A stretch of DNA of 64,000 nucleotides from Dyella humicola. GTDB lineage: Bacteria > Pseudomonadota > Gammaproteobacteria > Xanthomonadales > Rhodanobacteraceae. The stretch lies in contig NZ_JAPDPC010000001.1 in NCBI RefSeq assembly GCF_026283945.1, forward strand, positions 1,116,001 to 1,180,000. The letters are read 5' to 3'. Under the pieces are notes generated by a model. That model ran no database searches and was not told the origin of the DNA. It worked only from the letters and a program-made list of their open reading frames with translations. Made by a program: the position numbers and the translations under genes. Shown one piece after another: positions 44,434 through 55,083 of this stretch (the stretch's first letter is position 1; each line of letters opens with the position of its first letter).

Positions 44434-45465
44434 ATGCAAAGACATCTCCGCAGCGCGCTGGCCGCGACACTATTCGTGTTCTGCGCCTCCCACGCCGTGG
44501 CTGCGCCAAAGCCCGCAGACTTCCGCGTGTTGTCGCGCCTGCAGCTCGGCGGCCCCGGTGGTTGGGATTACCTGAACTTCGACGCCACCCGCCGCCACCT
44601 CTTCGTCACGCGCGGCGACCGTGTGCTGGTGATCGACGTGGACAAGAACAAGCTCTACGCCGCGATTCCCGACACCCAGGGCGTGCATGGTGTGGCCATC
44701 GCCCAGGACCTCAAGCGCGGTTACACCAGCAATGGCAAGAACGCCACGGTGACCGTGTTCGACCTGGATACGCTGGCCACCGTGGCCACGGTGACCGGCA
44801 CGGGCGAGAAGCCCGATGCGATCCTCTACGATCCTGCCTCGAAGCATGTGCTCACCTTCAACGGCAAGAGCAATTCGGTCAGCGTGATCGATACCAAGAG
44901 CAACACGGTGGTCGGCACGATTCCGCTGGCTGGAAAGCCCGAGTTCGCGGCAACCGATGAGTCAGGGCACGTCTACGTGAACATTGAAGATCGCGCCGAG
45001 CTGGTGCAGATCGACACCAAGACCAATGCCGTGGCCGCCAGCTGGCCGCTGGGTTCGTGCCAGTCGCCCAGCGGCCTGGCCATCGACACGAAGAAGCATC
45101 GCCTGTTCTCGGTCTGCGACAACCAGCAGATGGCCGTGGTCGATGCGCGCAGTGGGCGTGTGGTGGCCATCGTGCCGATCGGCGAGGGTCCGGACGCCGT
45201 CGTGTTCGACCGGGGCACCTCGACCGTCTTTAGCTCCAACGGCGAGAGCGGCACCATCACCGCGGTGCACCAAGACGATGCGGATCACTACAGCGTGACC
45301 GCGACCATTCCCACCCAGCCCAGCGCGCGCACGCTGGCCCTCGATCCGAAGCTGCACCGCCTGTACCTGTCGGCGGCCCAGTTCGATGCGGCCCCGGCGC
45401 CGGATGGCGGCAAGCGGGCAATGGTTCCGGACAGCTTCACCGTGTTGACGGTGGGCAGCCCGTAA
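44434..45465 (+). CDS. Exported YncE-like beta-propeller protein
   Basis: 343-aa secreted protein. The signal peptide (RSALAATLFVFCASHAVAA) is followed by YVTN/YncE-type propeller repeats such as DYLNFDATRRHLFVTRGDRVLVIDV, HVLTFNGKSNSVSVIDTKSNTVVGTI and HRLFSVCDNQQMAVVDARSGRVVA. Repeats recur about every 42-45 residues, consistent with a seven-bladed propeller. E. coli YncE binds DNA and is iron-responsive, but many homologues have no known role. ATG 44434 matches the signal peptide; ATG 44422 is a near alternative. It stands alone. Confidence 0.82.
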   Translation: MQRHLRSALAATLFVFCASHAVAAPKPADFRVLSRLQLGGPGGWDYLNFDATRRHLFVTRGDRVLVIDVDKNKLYAAIPDTQGVHGVAIAQDLKRGYTSNGKNATVTVFDLDTLATVATVTGTGEKPDAILYDPASKHVLTFNGKSNSVSVIDTKSNTVVGTIPLAGKPEFAATDESGHVYVNIEDRAELVQIDTKTNAVAASWPLGSCQSPSGLAIDTKKHRLFSVCDNQQMAVVDARSGRVVAIVPIGEGPDAVVFDRGTSTVFSSNGESGTITAVHQDDADHYSVTATIPTQPSARTLALDPKLHRLYLSAAQFDAAPAPDGGKRAMVPDSFTVLTVGSP

Positions 45466-45504
45466 GCGTCGCGTCTCGGGCAAGGGGGCGGCGTGCTAGC
45501 CTAA

Positions 45505-46494
<990 letters not shown>

Positions 46495-46554
46495 TTCGGC
46501 AAGCCCGTTACTTCGCAGTGTCAGCCTCGATCGATGACGGTCGGGGCTGTTTGC

Positions 46555-48360
46555 TTACGGCGTCGCCGTGACCATGGGTGCCGTCACGCGCGCGAGTACA
46601 TGCAGGCCAACGTTCGCGCGCTTCGCCTGTCGCTTGGCGCGTGCAGCGAAGGCCGCAATGGACTGCGCGCGTTGTGGCAGCGGCGGCGACAGCTGTACCG
46701 CCCCCATGACCACCGTGGTGAAAGGAAAGAACTGCGGCATGCCGCGACGATCCTTGCCGCGCAGTCCGCCGCGCACCCTGTCAACCTCGTCGAACAGGTG
46801 GGGAGAGCGCGAGTTGAAGGCATCGATGACGGAGTGACAGCGCGCAGCCCAGTCTTCACTCTGAAACAGCACCACGAAATCGTCGCCGCCGATATGCCCC
46901 ACGAAGTCGAGCGCGGGATCGACATGCTCGCTGAGGAGGCTGGACAACAGCCGGATCATCTCGTCGCCGCGCGAGTAGCCGTAGTGATCGTTGAATGGCT
47001 TGAAGTCAGTCAAATCCACATGCACCACCACGAAGCGCTCACTACCGCTGAGCAGGCGCTCCATATGTTCGGTCGTGGGGATATTGCCGGGAAGAAACGT
47101 CAATGGGTTGGCATGCCTTGCGGCGTCGATGCGCAACTCGCTCACGCGGCGCACCAAGGCCTCGCCGGTGCCGAGGCCGCGATACTTGCCATCGCTGGTG
47201 ACGATAAAGCCGTCGCTCAGATAGCGTTGGTCTTCACCACGCAGAACGTCTGCGAGGCTTTCCAGGCTGCGGTGCTCATCGCACACCAGCGGCGCCGCAT
47301 TCATCAGCGCCGTACACGATTTGCGCGCCAGCAGCTCGCGGGCAAAAGGTTGCGCCATGCGTTCGTTGACCAACCGACGATTGATCAGGCCAATCGGATG
47401 GCCGTCCTTCACCACGGCCACGGCGTGCAGTTCCGGGTGGACGACAAATAGCGCCATCACCTCGTCGTTGGTCTGTCGCGGATGCACCGACGGTGCCTCC
47501 ATCAGCAGGTGACGCACCTGAGTAGGGCGCTGCGTCACCGGGCCGCGTGGCCGGGGCGGCACCGCCACTGAAGGCGTGCGCAGAATCTTTCGCGCATCGT
47601 CGCTGACCTCGGTCACCGGCGCGGCGATGGGCCTGCCGATCAGGAAGCCCTGCGCGTAGGGGATGCCGAGTTCGCGTAGCAGGCGCAGATCCGCCGGATC
47701 CTCCACACCTTCGGCGACCAGATCGGTGCCAAGCGTTTCGGCGACCTGGCAGAGCGCGCGGACGATGGCCAACCTTCCCGCGCTGCGTGACAGGCCGTGG
47801 ATCAGGTAGCGGTCAATTTTGACGACGTCCGGATGGATCTCGTTCCACATTTCGAAGCTGGAATGGCCATTACCGAAATCGTCGAGCGCAATTCGAATGC
47901 CATGCGCACGCAGATAGCCCAACGCATGCGCCAGGCGCGCGGGGCTTTCCACGACGTCGCGTTCGGTCACTTCGATGGTGATGCGCGCGGGGTCCAAGCC
48001 GCTACCGGTCAGGGCGAACAGAACCTCGTCGGGAGGCAACGCATCGTGCAGGATCGCCTGGGCGCTGAGGTTGACCAGGATGCGGCCAACACCGGGGTGG
48101 GTGGCGAAGGCACGGCAGATCGTGCGTGCTGCGTGTAACTCGACGTCTGCCAGCCGCCCCTCCAAGCGCGCGAGATCCAGCAGATCGAGGATGGAGAAGT
48201 TGCCAGGCATGAAAGCGCAACGACTGAGTCCCTCGTGCGCGACGACTTCCAGCGTGTCCAGGCGCACCAGCGGCTGGAATACCGGCGTGAGACTCCCTGC
48301 TGCGAGTGCGCGCTCGAGCATGTGTTGTCGGGAATCAGGGCGAAGAGGGATGGCTGACAT
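46555..48360 (-). CDS. EAL-CBS-GGDEF cyclic-di-GMP signalling protein
   Basis: 601-aa cytoplasmic protein. The N-terminal EAL domain (about residues 20-245) has EGL (Glu43) in place of EAL but keeps NLS, EVTE, DDFGNGHSS, KIDR and a C-terminal EGVE and GxLIGRP, so phosphodiesterase activity is possible. A CBS pair (about 280-400) follows, then a GGDEF domain with GGDDF (491-495). The usual inhibitory-site RxxD five residues before it reads PALD, so product inhibition is probably lost. It lies 13 bp after the MCP gene and is likely co-transcribed with it. Confidence 0.88.
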   Translation of the reverse strand: MSAIPLRPDSRQHMLERALAAGSLTPVFQPLVRLDTLEVVAHEGLSRCAFMPGNFSILDLLDLARLEGRLADVELHAARTICRAFATHPGVGRILVNLSAQAILHDALPPDEVLFALTGSGLDPARITIEVTERDVVESPARLAHALGYLRAHGIRIALDDFGNGHSSFEMWNEIHPDVVKIDRYLIHGLSRSAGRLAIVRALCQVAETLGTDLVAEGVEDPADLRLLRELGIPYAQGFLIGRPIAAPVTEVSDDARKILRTPSVAVPPRPRGPVTQRPTQVRHLLMEAPSVHPRQTNDEVMALFVVHPELHAVAVVKDGHPIGLINRRLVNERMAQPFARELLARKSCTALMNAAPLVCDEHRSLESLADVLRGEDQRYLSDGFIVTSDGKYRGLGTGEALVRRVSELRIDAARHANPLTFLPGNIPTTEHMERLLSGSERFVVVHVDLTDFKPFNDHYGYSRGDEMIRLLSSLLSEHVDPALDFVGHIGGDDFVVLFQSEDWAARCHSVIDAFNSRSPHLFDEVDRVRGGLRGKDRRGMPQFFPFTTVVMGAVQLSPPLPQRAQSIAAFAARAKRQAKRANVGLHVLARVTAPMVTATP

Positions 48361-48373
48361 GCATGGCTTGGGC

Positions 48374-50020
48374 TCAGGCCGCCGCAGGGACCTGATGCGT
48401 GTGCTTCACTGCAGGTGGGGGCGGCGCCTCGTGCGCCTGCTCGTAAGTGCCTTCCACAGCATCGGGAAGGCGGAAGAAGGCCACCTGGCGCATCAACGCC
48501 TCGGCGTCGGTGCTGAGCGCGCGGCCCGTCATGTTGATGTCGTCCACCAGGCCGGCGTTCGCCTGCGTGACCTTGTCCATGTCGAGCACGCTGCGATTGA
48601 CCTGGGCGACGCCACTGACCTGCGCCTGGCCGGCATCGGAAATCTGCGAAACCAGCCCTGATACGCGCGCCATGCTTTGCACGATGCCGTCCAGCGCCTC
48701 GCCGGATAGCGCGACACGTGCCCGTGCCACATCGACGGCTTCCGTGCTGTTGATGACCAAGCCACGGATATCCTTGCCCGCCTCTACGCAGCGCCGCGCC
48801 AGCAAGCGCACTTCATTAGCCACCACCGCGAAACCACGGCCGCGCTCGCCGGCCTGCGCCGCTTCAATGGCAGCGTTGAGCGAGAGCAGGTTGGTCTGGA
48901 AGGCGATGCTGTCCACCAGGTCGACGATCTCTGTAATGCCACGACTGGCTTGCTGAATCGCGTGCATGGAGTCCAGCGCTTCGCCGGCCACACGGCGCCC
49001 CTGTTCCACATGTCCCAGCGCTTCGCGTGCCGCATGAGCGGCGCCATCGGCGTGGTCGGCGCCCTGTATGGCCTTGCTCGCCATGTGTTCCATCGAGGCG
49101 GCGGTCTGTTCGAGGCTGGCAGCCTGCGCCTGGGTGCGCTGGCTCAGCGCCAGGTTGTCGTGCGACAGGCGATGCGCGCGTTCGTCCACTGAACGGGCGC
49201 TGGTGCGGACTTGCGTCAGCACCCGCGTGAGCTGCTCGTCCATCGAGGCCAGTGCCCGCAGCAGCTTGCCCAGTTCGTCATTCAGGCCGGCATCGAATCG
49301 TTCGCCGAGGGTGCCGGAAGCGATGCGCTGCGCGATGTCGGTGGCCAGGTTCAGGCGCTTCATCAGGCTGCGCATGAGGGTGCCATCGAGCACGATGGTG
49401 GAAAGCAGCGCCATCACGAGCAGGGCGAACAGCAGGATCATGCCCTGGCGATCCGCCTGGCGTTGCGCCTGTACCTGGCTGTTGCCTTTGGCCAGTGCAG
49501 CCTGGAACAGGTTGGCAAAGTCGCTTTGCAGCGGTTCGTAGGCCGGTTGTACTTCCGTACTGAGTTTCAGCGCGCCGATGTCGAACTGGCCTGCGTCGAG
49601 CAAGGCCAGCGTTTCGTCGATGGCGCGATCGGCTTCCGCACGATGCACCTCGGTCAGCCTCAACGATTGGGCCTGTTCCCGTGCCAGCTCGCTCGTGAGC
49701 AACTGCTTCCAATGACGCTCCGCATCGACGCGGTCGGCATGGATGCGTGTGTGCGCATCGTCGACGGCGGAGGGGAGTTGCGACAACACCGCATGTACCA
49801 ACACCTGCAGGCTGCTGTTGTAGTCGTTCTGCACGCGGCCGACGTCGGCAACCGGACTGAGCGAGCCCTGCACCAACCCTTCGATGCGCGTGTCGGCACG
49901 ACGCAGTTGCACGATGCCTGCGGCGCAGGTCAGTGCGAGCAATCCGAGGATGGATAACAGGCGCAGCAGCAGGCGCTTGCGCAGCGTCAGCATGGGAATC
50001 CACTTGGTCAGCTTGAGCAT
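48374..50020 (-). CDS. Methyl-accepting chemotaxis protein
   Basis: 548-aa receptor. Two membrane helices (about residues 18-38 and 192-212) enclose a helical periplasmic domain resembling the four-helix-bundle class. A HAMP domain and the cytoplasmic signalling hairpin follow; its tip is [44 protein letters not shown] in part. No C-terminal CheR-binding pentapeptide is present; the end is Pro/Ala-rich ([16 protein letters not shown]). The ligand is unknown. The start may be ATG 50020 or 49993. It is followed by the EAL-CBS-GGDEF gene. Confidence 0.92.
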   Translation of the reverse strand: MLKLTKWIPMLTLRKRLLLRLLSILGLLALTCAAGIVQLRRADTRIEGLVQGSLSPVADVGRVQNDYNSSLQVLVHAVLSQLPSAVDDAHTRIHADRVDAERHWKQLLTSELAREQAQSLRLTEVHRAEADRAIDETLALLDAGQFDIGALKLSTEVQPAYEPLQSDFANLFQAALAKGNSQVQAQRQADRQGMILLFALLVMALLSTIVLDGTLMRSLMKRLNLATDIAQRIASGTLGERFDAGLNDELGKLLRALASMDEQLTRVLTQVRTSARSVDERAHRLSHDNLALSQRTQAQAASLEQTAASMEHMASKAIQGADHADGAAHAAREALGHVEQGRRVAGEALDSMHAIQQASRGITEIVDLVDSIAFQTNLLSLNAAIEAAQAGERGRGFAVVANEVRLLARRCVEAGKDIRGLVINSTEAVDVARARVALSGEALDGIVQSMARVSGLVSQISDAGQAQVSGVAQVNRSVLDMDKVTQANAGLVDDINMTGRALSTDAEALMRQVAFFRLPDAVEGTYEQAHEAPPPPAVKHTHQVPAAA

Positions 50021-50144
50021 GGGATATCTGGAGGTGAGAAGACTGCAAGAGCTATCGGCTCACCGCGCAGTTCCTTTAGCCAATAAGTGAAAATAAGTGG
50101 TGATACATCAAGGCGTTATCGTTGTTCTTGGCGGGCAGATCAGT

Positions 50145-50190
50145 GCACGAAAGATCGCACGGCAAGATGTCGTCGCCGTGACTTTCGTGC
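50145..50190. ncRNA. Long hairpin of unknown role between MCP and upp
   Basis: Outer perfect 9-bp stem (50145-50153 with 50182-50190) and inner perfect 6-bp stem (50158-50163 with 50175-50180), loop of 11 nt. It lies in a 260-bp gap together with the upp terminator. It may be part of the MCP 5' leader (minus strand), a small RNA, or a mobile-repeat relic. Confidence 0.4.
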
Positions 50191-50216
50191 TGCATTTCTC
50201 ATTCGTATATAACGAG

Positions 50217-50245
50217 AAGCCCCGCCGTGGTCGGGCGGGGCTTTT
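50217..50245. terminator. Terminator at the 3' end of upp
   Basis: Perfect 10-bp G/C-rich stem (50217-50226 with 50234-50243), 7-nt loop, with TTTT on the plus strand and a short A/T-rich flank on the minus strand. It lies 36 bases past the upp stop. Confidence 0.75.
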
Positions 50246-50280
50246 GCGGGAGGCCGTAGTCAGGCTTGGAGGCAGCGCGG

Positions 50281-50922
50281 TTATGTGGCGGGCAACTGCT
50301 TCGTGCCGAAGATCTTGTCACCCGCATCACCGAGGCCGGGCAGGATATAGCCGTGCACGTTGAGCCGCTCGTCGATGGCTGCCGTGTAGATCTCGATATC
50401 AGGATGGGCGGCTTCGATGCGCTTCAGTCCTTCGGGCGCGGCCACCAGAAACAGTCCCTTGATGCGTTTGCAGCCGGCGGCCTTGAGCATGTCGACGGTG
50501 GCGACCAGGGTGCCGGCAGTGGCCAGCATCGGGTCGACGATCAGTGCAATGCGCTCGTCCATGCGGCCGGTGAGCTTTTCGTAATAGGTGATCGGCTTGA
50601 GCGTCTCCTCGTCACGCTGCAGGCCGACCACGCTGACTTTCGCGGCTGGGATAAGGTTGAGCACGCCGGGCAGCATGCCCAGGCCTGCACGAAGGATCGG
50701 CACGATGGTGATCTTCTTGCCCTTGATCTGGTGCACGGTCAACGGACCGGCCCAGCCCTCGATGGTCTGCTCGATCGTTTCCAGATCCTTGGTGGCCTCG
50801 TAAGTGAGCAGGGCTGCCACCTCGGACGCGAGCTCCCGAAACTCCTTGGTACTGATGCCGGCACGGCGCATCAGGCCGAGTTTGTGCTGGATGAGAGGGT
50901 GGCACACTTCGACGATTTTCAT
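50281..50922 (-). CDS. upp: Uracil phosphoribosyltransferase
   Basis: 213-aa enzyme making UMP from uracil and PRPP in pyrimidine salvage. [19 protein letters not shown], the PRPP-binding [11 protein letters not shown] and the uracil-binding [20 protein letters not shown] are canonical. ATG 50922 matches the conserved N-terminus; upstream in-frame codons add nothing recognisable. It has terminators on both sides, so it is monocistronic. Confidence 0.97.
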   Translation of the reverse strand: MKIVEVCHPLIQHKLGLMRRAGISTKEFRELASEVAALLTYEATKDLETIEQTIEGWAGPLTVHQIKGKKITIVPILRAGLGMLPGVLNLIPAAKVSVVGLQRDEETLKPITYYEKLTGRMDERIALIVDPMLATAGTLVATVDMLKAAGCKRIKGLFLVAAPEGLKRIEAAHPDIEIYTAAIDERLNVHGYILPGLGDAGDKIFGTKQLPAT

Positions 50923-50977
50923 GCGTGAGCATCCCTGGTAGCTGGCGCAATTGTCACCTACGCCGCGTGTCATGCAC

Positions 50978-51008
50978 AAAAAAAGGGTGCCGGTGTCAGC
51001 CGGCACCC
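50978..51008 (-). terminator. Intrinsic terminator of psiF
   Basis: Perfect 9-bp stem (50985-50993 with 51000-51008), 6-nt loop, with a run of A on the plus strand (T on the minus strand) immediately beyond. It lies 18 bases after the psiF stop. Confidence 0.9.
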
Positions 51009-51026
51009 TGGTCGCCTACGCGTGGA

Positions 51027-51380
51027 TCAATGTGCCGTTGGGGCGGCGTCGCCCTTGAGGCAGGTGCTCATAAACGATTTGCGGGCGTCGCCCTTGAGTG
51101 ACTTGGCCTGCGGATCGGCGTTGCACGCCTTCATCTTCTCCTGCTGCGTTTGTTTGGCGGCGGGAGCGGCCGGGCTTTCGCCCTTCAGGCAACTGCTCAT
51201 GAAGGCTTTGCGATCGTCACCGGTCTTACCCGTCGCCTGCTTGTTGCAGTCAGTCATGCGCTGCTGCTGCGAGTTCTTGGCGGGTGTGCTGCCGGCGGCA
51301 GCCTGCGGTGCGGCAACGGCAGCGGAAGCGGCAAAGGCCAGCGCGAGGCTGGCGACCATCAGGCTTATACGCGAAGACAT
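51027..51380 (-). CDS. psiF: PsiF repeat-containing exported protein
   Basis: 117-aa periplasmic protein. The signal peptide MSSRISLMVASLALAFAASAAVAA precedes two PsiF repeats: MTDCNKQATGKTGDDRKAFM with SSCLKG, and MKACNADPQAKSLKGDARKS with FMSTCLKG. Each repeat has two Cys. The E. coli gene is induced by phosphate starvation; the function is unknown. I could not find a convincing Pho box. ATG 51380 has AGGAGGG eight bases upstream. Confidence 0.9.
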   Translation of the reverse strand: MSSRISLMVASLALAFAASAAVAAPQAAAGSTPAKNSQQQRMTDCNKQATGKTGDDRKAFMSSCLKGESPAAPAAKQTQQEKMKACNADPQAKSLKGDARKSFMSTCLKGDAAPTAH

Positions 51381-51539
51381 GCGAATACCCTCCTGGAAGA
51401 CCGGCGAGTGCCGGTGTCGCAAGTCTATGCCTGCTGATACTTCCAGCGGGAGGGGCGTAGCAAGGGAGTGTACGGCGGCGATTCATCCTGCGGCGCGCTG
51501 GAGTTCAGCCGCACCGCAGGTAAATCGGGGCGGGGCGGT

Positions 51540-53042
51540 TCAGGCCGCCTGGGCCTCGGTTTTGAGCTTGCGCGGACCTTGCAGCAAGGCCTGGCGCACG
51601 TGGGCGACCACCAGGTCCACCTCGGCGCTGGTCACCAGGAAGTGCGGGGTGAAGCGCAGTGAATTGGTGCCGCCATGAATGACGCCGACGCCCCGTACGC
51701 GCATGTACTCCTCGATGGAGTCCGCACCGTAGCACTTGAACTCCGGTGCAAGCTCGCAGGAAAACAGCAGGCCGGTACCCTGGACCTTGGTGATGAGTCC
51801 GCCAAGTTCGTTCTTCAGCAGGTTGAGCTTGTCGACGAATTCACGGCCACGTTCGCTGATGTTGCGACGGACCTCGTCGGACATCTCGCCAAGCGTGGCA
51901 AGGGCCACGTCCAGCGCACGCGGGTTGGCCGTCATGGTGTTGCCGTAGATGCCCTTGCGGTACAGATTGGCAACGCGCTCGCTCACGGCCAGCACCGACA
52001 GCGGATACTGGCCGGCGTTGAGTGCCTTGGAGAAGGTTTCCATGTCCGGCGGGGCCAGCTTCTCGAAGCCCGGATAGTCGGTCAACGAAAGTACGCCGTG
52101 TGCACGCAGGCCAGCCTGGATGGAGTCGACCAACAGCAGCGCGCCGTGGGCTTCGGTGAGTGCGCGTGCCTTCTGGTAGAACTCAGGCGTCACGGCACGA
52201 CCCGGATCGCCTTCGCCCATCACGGGTTCGAGGAACATGGCTTCGATAAACCAGCCATGCTTGTCTGCGTCGGCAAACACCGCTTCGAGCTGCGCGATGT
52301 CGTACGGCTGGATGGTCAGCAGCGTGTCTTCATGACGATAGCTGGCGAGGTGCTGCAGGTAGGTCTTGCGGGTGGAATCGGAGTACAGCGCCGGCTTGTC
52401 GGTGCGGCCGTGGAAGGCACCCTTCACGGCAAGGCGCTTGATGGTGCGACCGGCATGACGCGCACCAGGATCGGTCATCAACTTGGCATTGACGTCCGCG
52501 ATACGGCAGGCCAGGCCTACCGACTCCGAACCGGAATTGAGGCACAGGTAGCGCGTATACGGATTGCTGCCGCGGTTGCGGCCCAGCTCGCGATCCATGG
52601 CGCGCGTGAACTGCATCTGCGAGACGCTCGGCGTCATCACGTTGGCCATCACCTGGGGCCGGGCCAACGCGGCGTCGACGGCCGCGTGGTTATGACCCAG
52701 GCCGAGCATGCCGTAGCCGCCGTTGTCGTGGATCACCGCACCCTTGAGGCTGATGACCCAGGGGCCGCGTGCGGCCGCCGGCAGGTAGTGATTGATGGCG
52801 TCGTCGGGATAGAAATTGACGAACTCGGCCTGCGCTTTGGTGATTTGTTCCGCTTCGTCCAGCTTGAGGAAGTCACCCAACTCGGCACGCAGTTCGCGAT
52901 GGCGCGCGATGGCCTCATCGATTGCCTGTGCCAGCTGTGGATGGCTGGTTGCCAAGCGCTCGATGGTGGCGTCGTCCAAACCGGTGGTCTGCGGAGCACC
53001 GCCGAATTCGCGCAGTTCGCGCAGCTGATTAATTACACCCAT
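51540..53042 (-). CDS. Class III PLP-dependent aminotransferase
   Basis: 500-aa class III aminotransferase. It has PLP-phosphate-binding NSGSESV, KGAFHGRTDKPAL, FLEPVMGEGD, the cofactor-Asp block LLLVDSIQAGLRAHG and the Lys of ETFSKALNAGQYPLS. The usual DExQ reads DSIQ. The N-terminal 60 residues are an extra helical region compared with acetylornithine or GABA transaminases. The amino donor is not evident; an omega-amino acid or lysine-type substrate is possible. A short leader of 160 bp separates it from psiF. Confidence 0.85.
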   Translation of the reverse strand: MGVINQLRELREFGGAPQTTGLDDATIERLATSHPQLAQAIDEAIARHRELRAELGDFLKLDEAEQITKAQAEFVNFYPDDAINHYLPAAARGPWVISLKGAVIHDNGGYGMLGLGHNHAAVDAALARPQVMANVMTPSVSQMQFTRAMDRELGRNRGSNPYTRYLCLNSGSESVGLACRIADVNAKLMTDPGARHAGRTIKRLAVKGAFHGRTDKPALYSDSTRKTYLQHLASYRHEDTLLTIQPYDIAQLEAVFADADKHGWFIEAMFLEPVMGEGDPGRAVTPEFYQKARALTEAHGALLLVDSIQAGLRAHGVLSLTDYPGFEKLAPPDMETFSKALNAGQYPLSVLAVSERVANLYRKGIYGNTMTANPRALDVALATLGEMSDEVRRNISERGREFVDKLNLLKNELGGLITKVQGTGLLFSCELAPEFKCYGADSIEEYMRVRGVGVIHGGTNSLRFTPHFLVTSAEVDLVVAHVRQALLQGPRKLKTEAQAA

Positions 53043-53326
53043 GGGTTCCTCCTCAAAGTCGACGTGCTTGCCGTCCCGATGGCATGCGCGCCGATACGTC
53101 TATAAATGCATGTGGGAACGCATGAATTTGCCGCGTTTCCCAAGCCCGCAAAGGCTTTGTCGCACTGCGTTTCATCGGGGATGTGGCAATGCAACGGCCA
53201 GCTGAGCATAGCGCGGCCCCGTCGCCTCCGGTACCCCGTATGACGCTTGTCACCTGTGTCATCTGACGCTGGCGACTGCGTGCAAACCCTTGTGGCACCT
53301 AGCATGGCGGGCAAGGAGGAGGGCTC

Positions 53327-54241
53327 ATGAAACAGCACGCTATTCCCGTCGCCAGCCTGGCCGGAGCGGTCAAACATTACGGTTCCTTAACGGCGCTGGA
53401 TGGTCTGGACCTCATGCTGCATCGCGGCGAACTACTGGCCTTGCTGGGTCCCAACGGTGCCGGCAAGAGCACGGCGATAGGCCTGCTGCTCGGCTTGATA
53501 CGCGCCGATGCCGGACGTGTCGAGCTGTTCGGTGAAGAACCGCAAAGCCTGCGTGCTCGCCGACGGGTCGGGGTGATGCTGCAGTCGGCCACGCTGCCGC
53601 AGACGTTACGCGTGGGCGAGTTGTTGCGTCTCACCATGAGCTATTACCCATCGCCACGCACGCTGGATGAATGCGCGACCTTGGCTGGTATTACCGACCT
53701 GCTCTCGAGGCCCTACGCAAGACTGTCCGGCGGGCAACAGCGTCGCGTTCAGTTTGCGATGGCGCTATGCGGCCGACCCGAGTTGCTGTTCCTCGACGAA
53801 CCGACGGTTGGCATGGATATCGATGCGCGACAGCGACTATGGATGGCCATACGCAGTCTCGTGGCCGAAGGCTGTGCCGTGGTCTTGACCACGCACTACC
53901 TGGAAGAAGCCGAAGCGCTCGCGCAACGCGTCGTCGTGCTCGCCAAGGGGCGCGTACTCAGCGACGGCAGCGTGGATGCGTTGCGCTCGCGCGTGGCACT
54001 GACCCGCATACGATGCGTTACGGACCTGGATGAAGTGGCCTTGGCGCGTTGGGCGAACGTCGCGGCTGTCGAGCGCGATCAACGACATCTGCATATCCGC
54101 ACCGACGCACCGGAGAACGTGCTGCGCCGCTTGCTGGATGCCGATCCCGCCCTGACCGAGCTGGAAGTGCTGCGCGCTGGCCTCGCCGAAGCGTTTACCG
54201 AACTCACCCGTGAAGCGACCACGACGCAGGAGGCAGCGTGA
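53327..54241 (+). CDS. ABC transporter ATP-binding protein
   Basis: 304-aa ATPase of an ABC-2-type exporter. Walker A is GPNGAGKST (residues 41-49), the signature is LSGGQQRRVQFAM, and Walker B is LLFLDEPTVGMD with the H-loop TTHYLEEAE. A C-terminal extension of about 80 residues is typical of CcmA/DRA-like drug or lipid exporters. The stop overlaps the permease ATG by one base. It is the first gene of a four-gene cluster with a two-component system. Confidence 0.93.
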   Translation: MKQHAIPVASLAGAVKHYGSLTALDGLDLMLHRGELLALLGPNGAGKSTAIGLLLGLIRADAGRVELFGEEPQSLRARRRVGVMLQSATLPQTLRVGELLRLTMSYYPSPRTLDECATLAGITDLLSRPYARLSGGQQRRVQFAMALCGRPELLFLDEPTVGMDIDARQRLWMAIRSLVAEGCAVVLTTHYLEEAEALAQRVVVLAKGRVLSDGSVDALRSRVALTRIRCVTDLDEVALARWANVAAVERDQRHLHIRTDAPENVLRRLLDADPALTELEVLRAGLAEAFTELTREATTTQEAA

Positions 54242-55038
54242 TGACCACCGTTGAAGCGAGTTCCACCCGCTTGATCAGAACCGGCGAGATGCCGTGGCGC
54301 CGCCTGCTCGGCGCCTATGTCGCCGAAGCGCGCAGCGAATGTCTGCGCTACCTGCGGGCGCCGGGCTTCCTGTTGCCGGTGACCCTGTTCCCCACCATCT
54401 TCTACCTGCTGTTCGGCGTCGTGATGAATCGTGACGGCCATGCCGACGCCGCGCGCTACCTGCTGGCCAGCTACGGGGTGTTTGGCGTAATGAGTCCGGG
54501 CCTGTTCGGGTTTGGTGTGTCGCTCGCGATAGAACGCGACAACGGCCTGCTCACGCTCAAGCGCGCCCTGCCGATGCCGCCAGGCGCCTATCTGCTGGGC
54601 AAGATGCTGATGGCGATGCTGGCGGCGGGGACGGTCATCGTGCTGCTCATGCTCTTGGCCACTGGCCTGGCGCATGTGAGCTTGAGCCTGGGGCAGGCCG
54701 GCATGCTAATGCTGACCGGGATGCTTGGCGTATTGCCGTTCTGCGCGATGGGCATGTTCATCGGCACGCTGGTGAAGGGACAAGGCGCGCCGGGTGTGCT
54801 CAACCTGATCTACCTGCCGATGTCGTTCCTCTCCGGCTTGTGGGTACCTCTGTCGATGTTGCCGGCTCCGTTGCAGCACATCGCACCAATATGGCCCAGT
54901 GCACACCTGCAGGCACTGGCCCTTGGCGCCCTGGATTTGTCGCAGGCTGCAAGCGCTTGGCCGCATGTCCTCGTGCTCGGCGCTTACGCGGTGGTTTTTC
55001 TGCTGCTGGCTGCGCGGCGCCTGCGGCGCCACGGTTGA
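54241..55038 (+). CDS. ABC-2 type transporter permease
   Basis: 265-aa permease with about six membrane helices (ABC-2 family): ILLFGVVMN-like helix 1 (FYLLFGVVMNRDG), YGVFGVMSPGLFGFGVSLAIERDNG, LMAMLAAGTVIVLLMLL, LMLTGMLGVLPFCAMGMFIG, NLIYLPMSFLSGLWVPLSMLP and a terminal helix. AGGAGG lies seven bases before ATG 54241; GTG 54238 is the alternative. It forms the exporter with the ATPase. The substrate is unknown; in Bacillus, DesKR sits beside the lipid desaturase instead. Confidence 0.9.
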   Translation: MTTVEASSTRLIRTGEMPWRRLLGAYVAEARSECLRYLRAPGFLLPVTLFPTIFYLLFGVVMNRDGHADAARYLLASYGVFGVMSPGLFGFGVSLAIERDNGLLTLKRALPMPPGAYLLGKMLMAMLAAGTVIVLLMLLATGLAHVSLSLGQAGMLMLTGMLGVLPFCAMGMFIGTLVKGQGAPGVLNLIYLPMSFLSGLWVPLSMLPAPLQHIAPIWPSAHLQALALGALDLSQAASAWPHVLVLGAYAVVFLLLAARRLRRHG

Positions 55039-55083
55039 AGTAGCATGCAGACCCAGGGGAAGACACAACGGGAAGTGGGTGAA

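Noticed and set aside
51675-53105. 476-codon plus-strand frame opposite the class III aminotransferase
   Set aside because: Antisense shadow of a conserved enzyme, with no domain of its own.
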